Origin: a bacterium
GTDB taxonomy: Bacteria > Bacteroidota > Bacteroidia > Bacteroidales > Muribaculaceae
Direction: 5' to 3'
Length of the DNA stretch: 49,266 nucleotides
Assembly: GCA_004563195.1 (NCBI GenBank)
Contig: SFTJ01000035.1
Location: forward strand, 1-49,266
Below, piece by piece: positions 1 through 7,639 of this stretch. Made by a program: the position numbers and the translations under genes. How positions within the stretch are numbered: position 1 is the first letter of the stretch; every line of letters begins with the position of its first letter. The notes under the pieces are model-generated. The model made no database searches. It was not told the origin of the DNA and saw only the letters and a program-made list of their open reading frames with translations.

Positions 1-51
1 ACCGACGAAGAACTCAAGAAAATCTTCGCCAATCTCACCGACGAGAAGTAA
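1..51 (+). CDS. C-terminal end of an unidentified protein (partial)
   Basis: An open frame enters from the left edge and reads TDEELKKIFANLTDEK before a TAA stop at 49-51. Only sixteen residues are visible, so the family cannot be named. The acidic/lysine-rich ending and the codon use resemble the native genes of the window. This call rests only on the open frame and its stop codon; chance cannot be excluded. Confidence 0.4.
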   Translation, partial: TDEELKKIFANLTDEK

Positions 52-90
52 CAACACACCGCTTCGCTGCATCAACCGGCGACCAATCAC

Positions 91-337
91 TTACTTTGAG
101 CTATAATAACCCTGCATATTCATCTCACATGCAGCAAAATAGCTGTATTTGTCGTTATCGATAGGATAATTCCAACTGATGAAAAATATTGCCGCCAAAA
201 CCTTGCTTAAACTTAAATAGGCCATACATAGGGTGCGATGGGTCGGGATTGGGCGCAATGCCGAACATATCATATTCGCGACAACGATTTGCCTAGGCTA
301 TCAGCATGGCTTTCCATTGTAGCGCATAGGTGGGCAT
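91..337 (-). pseudogene. Decayed C-terminal remnant of a FemA/FemB-family aminoacyltransferase
   Basis: Read on the minus strand, one frame gives MPTYALQWKAMLIA, an in-frame TAG, then REYDMFGIAPNPDP and MYGLFKFKQGFGGNIFHQ. After a frameshift near 165, the next frame continues SWNYPIDNDKYSYFAACEM to a TAA at 91-93. YALQW, YDMFGI and FKxGFGG followed by WxYP in this order are what I recognise as the C-terminal half of the FemA/FemB family, which adds amino acids to peptidoglycan precursors. The remnant has one internal stop, one frameshift and no N-terminal half: upstream of about 337 the frames show nothing related. It is therefore a truncated, dead copy. The family assignment comes from motif memory only. 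Confidence 0.65.
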
Positions 338-486
338 AACAAAATAACACCATCATTTCTAAAATATTTGTAACATAAACCACCTATTAACGATTTTGGC
401 TTAACTTTTGCAGCTTGATAATGATGATTAAACCAATCGGCGCGGATTGCGTCAAATAGATATAAACCAAATCATTATCAACCATT

Positions 487-681
487 ATGAAAAGCAAGAA
501 GAAAAAGAGCTTTACGCTCGACGATTACGTAAAGGCTAACCGCAAGGCGAGCCGCGAGGCCGAAATCGAAGCTTACGGCCACCCTATTTGCCACGCGCGA
601 ATACACAAATCGAAGAAAATCTACTCTCGCAAGCGCATGAAGGCAGGTCGCCTCGACGACCTGCCTTTTTCTTTTGCCTAA
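487..681 (+). CDS. Small basic conserved hypothetical protein, 64 aa
   Basis: A 64-residue, lysine/arginine-rich protein starting MKSKKKKSFTLDDYVKANRK, with a second basic patch (HKSKKIYSRKRMKAG) and ending DLPFSFA. It has no signal peptide, membrane segment or cysteine pair. I recall similar short basic proteins as conserved hypotheticals in Bacteroidales, but no function is known to me. The high charge would suit nucleic-acid or ribosome binding, which is inference only. It stands alone: a decayed gene lies upstream and a convergent solute-binding protein gene downstream. The codons for the last residues (AGRLDDLPF) form a perfect terminator hairpin, so the stop codon lies in or just after the U-tract. 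An alternative frame at 588-929 is a shadow. Confidence 0.75.
   Translation: MKSKKKKSFTLDDYVKANRKASREAEIEAYGHPICHARIHKSKKIYSRKRMKAGRLDDLPFSFA
641..674 (+). terminator. Rho-independent terminator inside the 3' end of the 64-aa gene
   Basis: A perfect 10-bp stem (AGGCAGGTCG at 641-650, CGACCTGCCT at 657-666) with a 6-nt loop is followed by a T-rich run. It overlaps the last codons of the upstream gene, whose TAA is at 679-681. The minus strand has no T-run after the hairpin, so it appears to work only in the plus direction. Confidence 0.8.
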
Positions 682-744
682 TAATGTATGTGATGGGTTG
701 CAGGCAACTCTATTGCCTTCATTTTGTGCGTCTGCCGACCAAAA

Positions 745-1572
745 TCACTGCTCCAGGTATCTTGCAAGCAGATGCTTGTATTCGGGTGTTTGCTTCACCT
801 CGCTCAGCCAAGTGTTTACGCTGGTTTGAAGCTCAGTATTATCGATGCGAAATGCCCACGCTTGAATTTGCGAGAAACTTATCGATGTGCTCACATCTAC
901 ATTCTTATAGTTTTGCGCCATATTGTTAGCTATTCTGCCGTTAATCACTGCATAATCTATCTCTCCTGTAGCCACTTGCAGAAACAACTGCTCGGGGCCA
1001 TAGAGCTCGTCTTCAGCCACATATATGGTGTCGCCTATCTCTTGACTCAGATTGGCTATACGATTTTTCATAGGCGAATCCATCACCACATGCACTGTGG
1101 CACCTGCAAGATAGAGTTGATTCTTTATCTTCACCTGACCCAGCGAATCCTTGCGCTGCACAAGCACTTGCTTGTCGATATACACCTCGTCGGAAAACAG
1201 CAATTTTTCTCGATTCTCCTTCGTAACGGGGAATTGCGCCACTATCATATCCACCTTGCCGGCTTCGAGTTCGTCTACTGCCTTATGCAATGCCACCACG
1301 GGATAGAATTTCACCGGACGGCCCACACGATGCGAGATAAGGCGAATAAGGTCGTAATTAAATCCACCGAGTGTATCGGCATAGGTGTAACACATCAGCG
1401 GCGAATACTCTATCGCCACGCGTATGGTATCGTCGTCGGCAGGTCGCTCGCTTGTGTTGGTGGCGCCCGAACCGGCACAATGCCTGAGCATAGCCATCAT
1501 AGACACTGCCACCACCAGAAGCACCAAGTAGACCAAAGGCTGACCTTTTTTCAATTTCACGGGTTCTCTCAT
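745..1572 (-). CDS. Membrane-anchored periplasmic solute-binding protein, family 3-like (275 aa)
   Basis: The protein has a short basic N-terminus, one hydrophobic segment (about residues 12-30), then a bilobal-type extracellular solute-binding domain. Typical features of family 3 amino-acid binding proteins are visible: an IRVAIEYSP opening strand, GGFNYDLIRLIS, KVDMIVAQFPVT and a VIN(G)RIA segment near residue 220. These proteins usually bind amino acids or small ligands outside the membrane and deliver them to an ABC permease, or act as sensor domains. No permease or ATPase gene is nearby, and the uncleaved-looking anchor suggests a stand-alone sensor or a membrane-associated lytic or binding role. 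The stop is 12 nt short of the next minus-strand gene's 3' end spacing (start 1572, porin stop 1585), so it probably sits second in a two-gene operon with the porin. The ligand is unknown. Confidence 0.75.
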   Translation of the reverse strand: MREPVKLKKGQPLVYLVLLVVAVSMMAMLRHCAGSGATNTSERPADDDTIRVAIEYSPLMCYTYADTLGGFNYDLIRLISHRVGRPVKFYPVVALHKAVDELEAGKVDMIVAQFPVTKENREKLLFSDEVYIDKQVLVQRKDSLGQVKIKNQLYLAGATVHVVMDSPMKNRIANLSQEIGDTIYVAEDELYGPEQLFLQVATGEIDYAVINGRIANNMAQNYKNVDVSTSISFSQIQAWAFRIDNTELQTSVNTWLSEVKQTPEYKHLLARYLEQ

Positions 1573-1584
1573 AGCAGTTAACTT

Positions 1585-3573
1585 TTAGTTGGTGAAGTCT
1601 ACCGACACGCCCATCTGCAAGCGTCGCGGATTGAGCGGATAGTGCGGCGATGAAAAATAATTGTTGCCGCCGAACAATCCTTGATTGAAGTGTGTCATTG
1701 CCACAAAGAAGCGAGTTTTCTTCAACTTGAAATTGGCATAGACATTCATAAATGCAAAGTTACCGCACTTTTGCTCCTGCTGAGTGTGGAATGTCATAGT
1801 AGCCGGGTTGTAGCGGGGCGCATAGTATTCGGTGTAGTAGTTGCAATCCACGCCGAGCTGCACTTTCAGCACGCGGGCTATGGCAAAATTGAGATATAAG
1901 TTGCTGTAAACCGCCAATTTTGGCAATGCCAATACGCTTTCGTTCGATGTGGTCTGATAGGTAATCACATTATCCCAATTGAACGAACCGAATTGCAGTC
2001 GCTGGTCGAGCGTCGCGCTGAACACATGCACTGCCGAACTCTGCTGAGTGGGCAGGCCGTCGTTGCCGAAATATGCGTAGTTCTGTAGTGTTTCATAACC
2101 CGCATTAAGGCAGGTAGATGTCTGTGGCACAAAGAGTTCGCCACCTGCTCTAAAGCGGCGCACCTTGCCCAAATCGTTATTCCACACGTAGTGGTTGGAG
2201 CGATAGTGCTTCATAAAGTACGGTGCTTCTTCGTTCTTGAAATAGCCGTAGGCGCTCACTCTCACCGAGTCGCCGAAGAGTTTCATGCGTGTGTGCACAT
2301 TACCCATCACGCTCACATCGCCCACCACAGGTCCTATCAAGCCAAATCGGGCATCTACATCGTAGGTCAAAATCGAGCCGTTGCGCTTGGTGAGCTGTCC
2401 GCCCACCCACATCACGTTCTCGGTAGCATAGTCGGGCACCACCATACCTTCGGGTATCGGTGTCAGTCCCGATTCGGGATCAAAATTTGCCGAAATGCTA
2501 TCTACGGTCTGGGTGTATTTTCTTATTTCGTGCATGGCATAAGCCGACAAACCGAATTTCGCCCATTTTTGCGACCCTTCGAGCATATCCACGCCAAATG
2601 TATTGGTGAGTTTCCACATTTTTGTGTTATCGTTCGAACCGTTGATGCTCAGATAGTTGGCGTCGAAATACTTCGTATCTTGCGAGCCACTCTCGTTGAG
2701 ATACATGTGCTTGTTTTCCTTATATTTCATCGTCCAGATGAAGCTCGTCACCGGCACATATTCTTTCATCTCCATCACGGTGTCGGGCAGCGAGTCGGTC
2801 CAGTGGCGATAGAAGCCCACTTTGTAGCGATGATTCATATAGAATTCCTTGCCCCAAATCTGCGAGTGTGCGTCGGAAAAATGCGTGGGAATGGTCTTGG
2901 TATCCACCTTTGTCACACCGCCCTGCACCACTGCCGGGTCGGTGATATAACGGTCGTCGGTGATGCCGCCACTCTCCTTGTTGAGCATATTGTAGTTGTT
3001 GAAAAATGTCTGCAACTCGTAGCGGTCGCCGATATATGAGCCGAACAAACGCCATGTGAAATCCTTATCAGCTTGTGCATCGTATGAGCCTTTGCTATAG
3101 AGATAATCTATGGCTGCGCCTATCTGTATGGCTTTATTCACATTACCCGAAAATTCGGTCTTGAAGCGGTCCTGATTGGAATAGCGATTGCCTCCGAAGG
3201 TATACGACATTAGTGTCATAGGTATACGGGTGTTGTAATACACCTGAGTCGCCACCGACGGCAACCATGCCTCAAGGGCATCTTCGAAGAAAAAGTCGCT
3301 TGTTGCCGATCGCTCAAAAAATATCTGATTCTGCCCTTCGGCTCCATAATTACCTGTTGTGGCATAGGCATGACTCACAAGCGACGGTATGGCAGTACGA
3401 TAATAGTTATACTGCAAAGTGTCGATTGTGCCGGGAAAATGTAGCCCCAGCGGTTCCGATATGGTCCACGCATACGAGGGAGCCACTTTTTGGCGCTTTG
3501 CTGCCCACACTCCGGCTGCACTTGCAACCATGCTCAGCAACATCGCCATTATCAATATCTTTGTTTTACTCAT
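1585..3573 (-). CDS. Putative outer-membrane porin (about 662 aa)
   Basis: The start is taken at MSKTKILIMAMLL because a clean signal peptide (hydrophobic run then SAAGVWAA) follows directly; a longer frame begins 17 codons upstream at 3624. The mature protein is rich in alternating aromatic/polar strands (for example FKTEFSGNVNKAIQIGAAID and YKVGFYRHW), and ends in VSVDFTN, consistent with a beta-barrel whose last strand ends the chain. This is the pattern of the Bacteroidota 'putative porin' family; transport specificity is unknown. It lies 12 nt upstream of the solute-binding protein gene on the same strand, so the two may handle one substrate across outer membrane and periplasm (inference). 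Confidence 0.75.
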   Translation of the reverse strand: MSKTKILIMAMLLSMVASAAGVWAAKRQKVAPSYAWTISEPLGLHFPGTIDTLQYNYYRTAIPSLVSHAYATTGNYGAEGQNQIFFERSATSDFFFEDALEAWLPSVATQVYYNTRIPMTLMSYTFGGNRYSNQDRFKTEFSGNVNKAIQIGAAIDYLYSKGSYDAQADKDFTWRLFGSYIGDRYELQTFFNNYNMLNKESGGITDDRYITDPAVVQGGVTKVDTKTIPTHFSDAHSQIWGKEFYMNHRYKVGFYRHWTDSLPDTVMEMKEYVPVTSFIWTMKYKENKHMYLNESGSQDTKYFDANYLSINGSNDNTKMWKLTNTFGVDMLEGSQKWAKFGLSAYAMHEIRKYTQTVDSISANFDPESGLTPIPEGMVVPDYATENVMWVGGQLTKRNGSILTYDVDARFGLIGPVVGDVSVMGNVHTRMKLFGDSVRVSAYGYFKNEEAPYFMKHYRSNHYVWNNDLGKVRRFRAGGELFVPQTSTCLNAGYETLQNYAYFGNDGLPTQQSSAVHVFSATLDQRLQFGSFNWDNVITYQTTSNESVLALPKLAVYSNLYLNFAIARVLKVQLGVDCNYYTEYYAPRYNPATMTFHTQQEQKCGNFAFMNVYANFKLKKTRFFVAMTHFNQGLFGGNNYFSSPHYPLNPRRLQMGVSVDFTN

Positions 3574-3737
3574 TGTCGATTTTTTAGCAATCACAAAATT
3601 ACTAAAATATATCTTGCCACACAAAACTATTATATATTTCTAACTCTTTTACACGTCTTTATTGAGTCGGCAATGGCTCCGCGAGGCCTTTTGTCTCCCC
3701 TTTCGCGCTCGGAATATGAAAATTTGAAGCAAAAGGG

Positions 3738-3767
3738 TTGCTAATTCAAAAATATTTTGTAATTTTG
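3738..3767 (+). promoter_or_regulatory. Bacteroidales-type promoter of tRNA-Leu
   Basis: A TTG (-33 element, 3738-3740) is followed after 19 nt by TAATTTTG (3760-3767), an exact match to the Bacteroides -7 consensus TAnnTTTG. Transcription would start a few bases before the tRNA 5' end at 3779. Confidence 0.75.
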
Positions 3768-3778
3768 CATCACGATTT

Positions 3779-3860
3779 GCGCATGTGGCGTAATTGGTAG
3801 CCGCGCTAGACTTAGGATCTAGTGCCGAGAGGCGTGGGGGTTCGAGTCCCTTCATGCGCA
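3779..3860 (+). tRNA. tRNA-Leu (anticodon UAG)
   Basis: The acceptor stem GCGCATG (3779-3785) pairs with CATGCGC (3853-3859), with A3860 as discriminator. The anticodon stem CTAGA/TCTAG encloses the loop CTTAGGA, giving anticodon TAG (UAG), which reads CUN leucine codons. A long variable arm typical of a class II tRNA follows, then a T-arm with GTTCGAGTC. The 3' CCA is not encoded; ACCG follows the acceptor stem. A minus-strand open frame across this gene (3649-3861) is a common false gene call over tRNAs. Confidence 0.95.
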
Positions 3861-3876
3861 CCGAAGCAAATCACGC

Positions 3877-3909
3877 AAAAGAGCATCGAGTTAACTCGAT
3901 GCTCTTTTT
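3877..3909. terminator. Bidirectional terminator between tRNA-Leu and the cotH-like gene
   Basis: A perfect palindrome (AAAAGAGCATCGAGTT paired with AACTCGATGCTCTTTT, 3877-3908) gives a 10-bp GC-containing stem around a TTAA loop, with T-runs on both sides. It can end the tRNA transcript (plus) and the convergent cotH-like transcript (minus). Confidence 0.85.
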
Positions 3910-3954
3910 ATATCCGTAAGTCTTGAACTTACTGTTATGCCCTATCGGCCGAGG

Positions 3955-5763
3955 TTATGGCACCATAACTTTTGTGCTATATTCGCCGGCTCGCACTATA
4001 TACACTCCTCCTGTAAGCTTCAGGCTCTCGGTGCCGCATACATTGCCGGCATGGCAGCATCGGCCATCAATGGCATACACTTCCACCCATGTGATGCTTG
4101 GGGCTGCGATGTGAAGTGCACCCGCCGATGTTGTCACCTCGATTTGTGGCTTCGGGGCACCTATTTCTTCGAGTCCCGACTCTTTGCTGCAGAATCGAAT
4201 TATCATCTTATCGCCCGATTTGCGCAAGGTGACATTGATGTCGCGCAATTCTTGCGTCGTTTCAAAAACGATATCACCATTGGTAGTAACGCCGAGTTCA
4301 TAATCACTGTCGAGAGTGAGATAACTGCCATTTGAGCCATATTCTATGCCTCCCCACGACTGTTGTCCCAATATTTTGAATCCTTTGGTCATCTTATCCA
4401 CATAGTTAAGATGCAGTTTATAGGTTTCGGTGGCGGCATCGTAGCTGAACATAGGTGCTTGTGAGGGCTGCCATGAACCCAATTCACTGCAAGCGCCGCA
4501 CATATAATAGGCTTGCGGTGCCTCCTCTCCGCGCCACTGATAGTCGAGCCACGCTATTTTTCTATGAAGCTTATTCAGATATGTGTTTCGCGAACCGTTC
4601 ATATCGCTATTGCCGTAGGCTGTCCATCGCTGATAATCGGTAGCGGCTGCTTCCCATATTTGCGACAAGAAATCGTCGATAAACTCATCGAGCGATGCCG
4701 AGGTGGCGATGAAAGTGGCCCAATGCTTCTTCACGGCTTCTTGAAAGGCCGGAAATTTGGCTATCTCCCCTATCCAATGCTGATGAAAGGGAGGATTGGT
4801 GTAAACAAATGCGGAGAGGTTGCTGCGGCGAAACGAGTTGCCAAAATCCCATACGGGACCAAACTTCATCTTGGTGTTCGCGCCGCGCTCTTTGTGCCAA
4901 TAGCAACTGCCGTGAAACGATTCGCAATTGTCCACCACCTCTTGCACGATATAGAATTTGGCAAGTTCGTCGATATCGATATAGTCTTGCCAGCGGGTTG
5001 AAGTCTTATCGTCAGCAAATATGGCATCGTTGGCTCCTTGCACCAAGTTTCTCAGATAGGTTGTCTGCTCTGCCGACAATATCTCGGGCGATTTATGGGT
5101 AAAACGCATGGTTTCGCCATTGCCATCGGTGATTTTTATCTGCTCGGTTTCGTCGTAGTTGTCTATCTCCACGAGCCACCCGCCGGTGATGTTTTCGGCA
5201 AGTGTTTCATTATCCTCCTGTGGCGTTACGTTCACGCGCTCGGCTTCAACGCGGATATGCTCGGTGAGCATATAGAGTCCGCAATAATCTCCATTGAGCA
5301 CCAATTCGCAAGGTTGCTGCGCAGGCGTATATTCAAGTCCCACACGGCGGCTTACCTCAAATCCCACGGTATTGCGCAAAAAAGCCAAATCGTCGTCGGC
5401 ATGCGCCAAGAGGGCGAAATGCTTGTTTTTCTTCATACCGAGCAATGCGGTTTTTGATGCCAATTTCAGTCGATAGGGCTTCTTGTCGAAGCTACTCCAT
5501 GTGTAGTTGCCGCGACCCTTTATTTGCAAATCGAGCGGTGCATCGGCGCTTCCTAAATCTTCAAATCCTTCCACGCCGTTAGCATCTACATACAGTGTAG
5601 CAGCCACATATTCTTCGGTCGATGTCACACCTACTCCGCCTGCGGTGTTGATATATATCACAGGCAACGTGCCCGATGGCTCTATGGCTCGGGCATAATC
5701 AGGACTAATTGTCACTATCGCGGCAATTACGAAACAAAACAATACTCTAAATAAATCTTTCAT
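3955..5763 (-). CDS. CotH kinase-like secreted protein with T9SS-type C-terminus (602 aa)
   Basis: Start taken at MKDLFRVLF (5763), followed by a signal peptide (hydrophobic core, cleavage near YARA-IEPS). An in-frame Met lies eight codons upstream, but a partial duplicate of this start region at 8459-8495 preserves ATGAAAGATTT and not the upstream frame. CotH-family hallmarks are visible: IKGRGNYTW (81-89), KKPYRLK, LNGDYCGLYMLTEHI, and WDFGNS (305-310), the active-site-like motif of this atypical protein-kinase fold. Family members phosphorylate surface or spore-coat proteins; the substrate here is unknown. The last ~60 residues (VEVYAIDGR then GGVYIVRAG ending TKVMVP) resemble a T9SS sorting domain, so cell-surface export is likely. 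It was probably the last gene of the cyclophilin-M16 operon before the islet separated them. Confidence 0.8.
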   Translation of the reverse strand: MKDLFRVLFCFVIAAIVTISPDYARAIEPSGTLPVIYINTAGGVGVTSTEEYVAATLYVDANGVEGFEDLGSADAPLDLQIKGRGNYTWSSFDKKPYRLKLASKTALLGMKKNKHFALLAHADDDLAFLRNTVGFEVSRRVGLEYTPAQQPCELVLNGDYCGLYMLTEHIRVEAERVNVTPQEDNETLAENITGGWLVEIDNYDETEQIKITDGNGETMRFTHKSPEILSAEQTTYLRNLVQGANDAIFADDKTSTRWQDYIDIDELAKFYIVQEVVDNCESFHGSCYWHKERGANTKMKFGPVWDFGNSFRRSNLSAFVYTNPPFHQHWIGEIAKFPAFQEAVKKHWATFIATSASLDEFIDDFLSQIWEAAATDYQRWTAYGNSDMNGSRNTYLNKLHRKIAWLDYQWRGEEAPQAYYMCGACSELGSWQPSQAPMFSYDAATETYKLHLNYVDKMTKGFKILGQQSWGGIEYGSNGSYLTLDSDYELGVTTNGDIVFETTQELRDINVTLRKSGDKMIIRFCSKESGLEEIGAPKPQIEVTTSAGALHIAAPSITWVEVYAIDGRCCHAGNVCGTESLKLTGGVYIVRAGEYSTKVMVP

Positions 5764-5790
5764 GTTATCACTTAATTTGTTTATCACTTA
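5753..5790. repeat. Left copy of the 37/38-bp direct repeat flanking the AT-rich islet
   Basis: This copy spans the cotH start codon (CAT at 5761-5763) and its upstream spacer. It matches 8459-8495 in the same orientation at about 33 of 38 positions, with one gap. Directly inside it lies ATTTGGGAAT (5793-5802), which recurs inverted as ATTCCCAAAT (8453-8462) at the other end of the islet. Confidence 0.75.
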
Positions 5791-5938
5791 AAATTTGGGA
5801 ATGATATACTTGTTAACTATAAATAGTTATTAAAAGAAGGTCAATAGTAGGTTAGCATCCATTAAGATATACACATACCCAATATGGGTTAAGTTGGATA
5901 ACAATATTGGACTATTCCTAACTACTGAACTATATTGT

Positions 5939-6484
5939 TTACTCTCCTTTTACTGCTTCAATGAAATTCCAAAGAAATTCATCACTTCTAAAAGTATTTT
6001 GTATGTATTCATCAGAATCAATGGCTTCCATAGAAATTGCATCAATTAAACCAAATATATTATCTGCAAATGCGGTACACGCTTGGACTTTTTGGACATT
6101 GTCAGTAAGATTCTCTCGTACAAATTTCCCTCTAATTATTCGCTCTATCATATTAGCATTATCGTAGTCATAATCTGTGACCAACATTTTTATGAGAGTT
6201 TTTCTTTTATCAATACCATTTTTAATATCAACGAATTTTAGGTTGTCAATACAAGCCTTTAATTCCGTAATCCAATGAGCAAAATTTTCGCATTCTGGAT
6301 TGAAAAGTTGACACCATTTACATGGACACCAATTCTCTACAAGTTGGAATCTTAAACCATCCACTCTTGCTCTATATGTTTTTAATGGTACTGCCATTTC
6401 GTTAATCATACCAATACGATTTAAGACATCATTGACTGTTTCATTGATGATTTCTTTTAACTGAGATTCTGTTATTTTTTTCAT
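5939..6484 (-). CDS. Islet protein A: unknown, Cys-cluster protein with amphipathic N-terminus (181 aa)
   Basis: I do not recognise a family. The start is taken at MKKITESQLK; a longer frame (to 6541) would run through the hairpin at 6512-6567. Residues 5-24 form an amphipathic helix-like segment (LKEIINETVNDVL) that resembles the start of islet protein B. A cysteine cluster follows, NWCPCKWC with a further Cys in NPEC (Cys53, 55, 58, 65), which could bind a metal. The rest looks alpha-helical and charged (NLKFVDIKNGIDKRK, DYDYDNANMIERII). There is no signal peptide or membrane segment, so it is probably cytoplasmic. The AT-rich codon use indicates acquired DNA. It is the last gene of the islet on this strand and ends 149 nt from the left repeat copy. 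Confidence 0.65.
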   Translation of the reverse strand: MKKITESQLKEIINETVNDVLNRIGMINEMAVPLKTYRARVDGLRFQLVENWCPCKWCQLFNPECENFAHWITELKACIDNLKFVDIKNGIDKRKTLIKMLVTDYDYDNANMIERIIRGKFVRENLTDNVQKVQACTAFADNIFGLIDAISMEAIDSDEYIQNTFRSDEFLWNFIEAVKGE

Positions 6485-6511
6485 AATATACTCTTTTTCT
6501 TTATTTATAAT

Positions 6512-6567
6512 GCTGAAAACGGACGACATCCACCCACCCAAAACGGGGATATCGTCCGTTTTTCAGC
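6512..6567. terminator. Long hairpin between islet genes B and A
   Basis: The arms GCTGAAAACGGACGA (from 6512) and TCGTCCGTTTTTCAGC (to 6567) pair over about 15 bp with one bulged base, and the inner arms (CATCC and GGGGAT) add pairing. The GC core is followed by T-runs on both strands (TTTTT plus, TTTT minus), so it could terminate transcription of gene B. It ends only about 28 nt before the start codon of gene A and may instead be a leader structure of that gene. It is unusually GC-rich for this AT-rich stretch. Confidence 0.6.
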
Positions 6568-6707
6568 TATCATGTCATCAAATTTCGAAAAAATATCAAA
6601 TATTTTCATGTTAATTTTTGCAAGGAAACCCACAAGTCTTTATCTTTTGGGTAGTTTAATATAACATAATATTTGGTATAAATTATTTATTTTTTTCTTT
6701 CTACTTG

Positions 6708-7538
6708 TTACAATGTCTTAACGCTTGCTTTGTAACTCCTTATTGCTTCATTCATTGTCTTTCTTGTCAAAGGGTGCATATTTTCTATAACCATCATCCT
6801 GCCATTGACAATATTACGCCAAAAAGTCACAGCCTCAGCCAGTTTTTTTCTACGTAGTTCTTTTCTTTTTTCGTGATTCGTTTCTTCTGAGTCCGCACTG
6901 ACAAATGAAAAGGCTTTATTTCCAAGTCGAGACATATAATTAGACCCAGTGTCAAGATGTAGTTTGCTACCACTGCCCTTCTCATGGTATTCAGGCCAAC
7001 CACATCCGTTAGTACCGATAAGATGTCCTTCTTCCGCCCCTGCTTCTTTGTAGTAAATTGAATCTTGATTGTAGAACTCAGCAATTCTTTGAAGGTTTTT
7101 TAAAAAATTCTCATCATTACGCCTATTAACAACTAAATAACTCTCCTCAATATCTTCGTTGTCTGTAATAGGTGCATCATCTGTTTTAGGTGTTTCAGGG
7201 TATACGCCTTGTACCTTAGTAACGCCATAGCCTAATTGAAGCAGTTCTGCAACCATAAGCTTATTTTTCTGACGGTTCTCCTCATGAGAAAACTTTTTCC
7301 CTTCTTCCCAATCACCATTTGGTCCAAAATAGGTTGCATCTTTATCTCTAATATCCTTGAACTCTTTTCTGAATGCTGTAATGAATGCACAATCACAACC
7401 TTTAAGCCAATGCAGCATTCTATTAATATTACTTTCATTCAGATTCTTGTTTTTGGAGTTTAGGATATTATTGAAATTGGTGACATCCTCTAATAGTGTT
7501 TTCTGTATTGCTTCGCGTACAATGTTTTTAATATTCAT
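6708..7538 (-). CDS. Islet protein B: unknown, possible DUF3293-like core (276 aa)
   Basis: The protein opens with an amphipathic segment (IKNIVREAIQKTLLED) resembling the N-terminus of protein A. A core follows with AFITAFRKEF (about 52-61), EENRQKNKLMVAELLQLGYG (about 86-105), VQGVYPE, EESYLVVNRR and FYNQDSIYYKE, then GHLIGTNGCGWPEYH. The order 'ITA...N...N..L...L...GYG...G.Y...ESYLV...QDSIYY' reminds me of the DUF3293-type pattern, but this is an impression and not a search. The C-terminal ~50 residues are basic (EKRKELRRKKLAEA). No transport signal is seen. Codon use is AT-rich like the other islet genes and unlike the host. It starts at MNIKN; no other start is nearby. The function is unknown. 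Confidence 0.65.
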   Translation of the reverse strand: MNIKNIVREAIQKTLLEDVTNFNNILNSKNKNLNESNINRMLHWLKGCDCAFITAFRKEFKDIRDKDATYFGPNGDWEEGKKFSHEENRQKNKLMVAELLQLGYGVTKVQGVYPETPKTDDAPITDNEDIEESYLVVNRRNDENFLKNLQRIAEFYNQDSIYYKEAGAEEGHLIGTNGCGWPEYHEKGSGSKLHLDTGSNYMSRLGNKAFSFVSADSEETNHEKRKELRRKKLAEAVTFWRNIVNGRMMVIENMHPLTRKTMNEAIRSYKASVKTL

Positions 7539-7639
7539 TTATTTATTAATTTTTATCATAAATATCTTTTTAATCTGTCTAATATAAATTTCATTGGCGT
7601 AATATGAATTATTTTTATCTATTATTACCTTAATAAATA

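Noticed and set aside
724..1581. Plus-strand open frame of 285 codons opposite the solute-binding protein
   Set aside because: Cys/His-rich, low-complexity translation with no signal or domain; it is an antisense shadow of a clear gene.
3649..3861. Minus-strand open frame of 70 codons
   Set aside because: It is the antisense of tRNA-Leu and its flank; its 'protein' is a well-known false call over tRNAs.
6484..6541. Longer start (MGGWMSSVF) for islet protein A
   Set aside because: It would translate through the hairpin at 6512-6567; the ATG at 6484 gives a natural lysine-rich start matching the motif of protein B.
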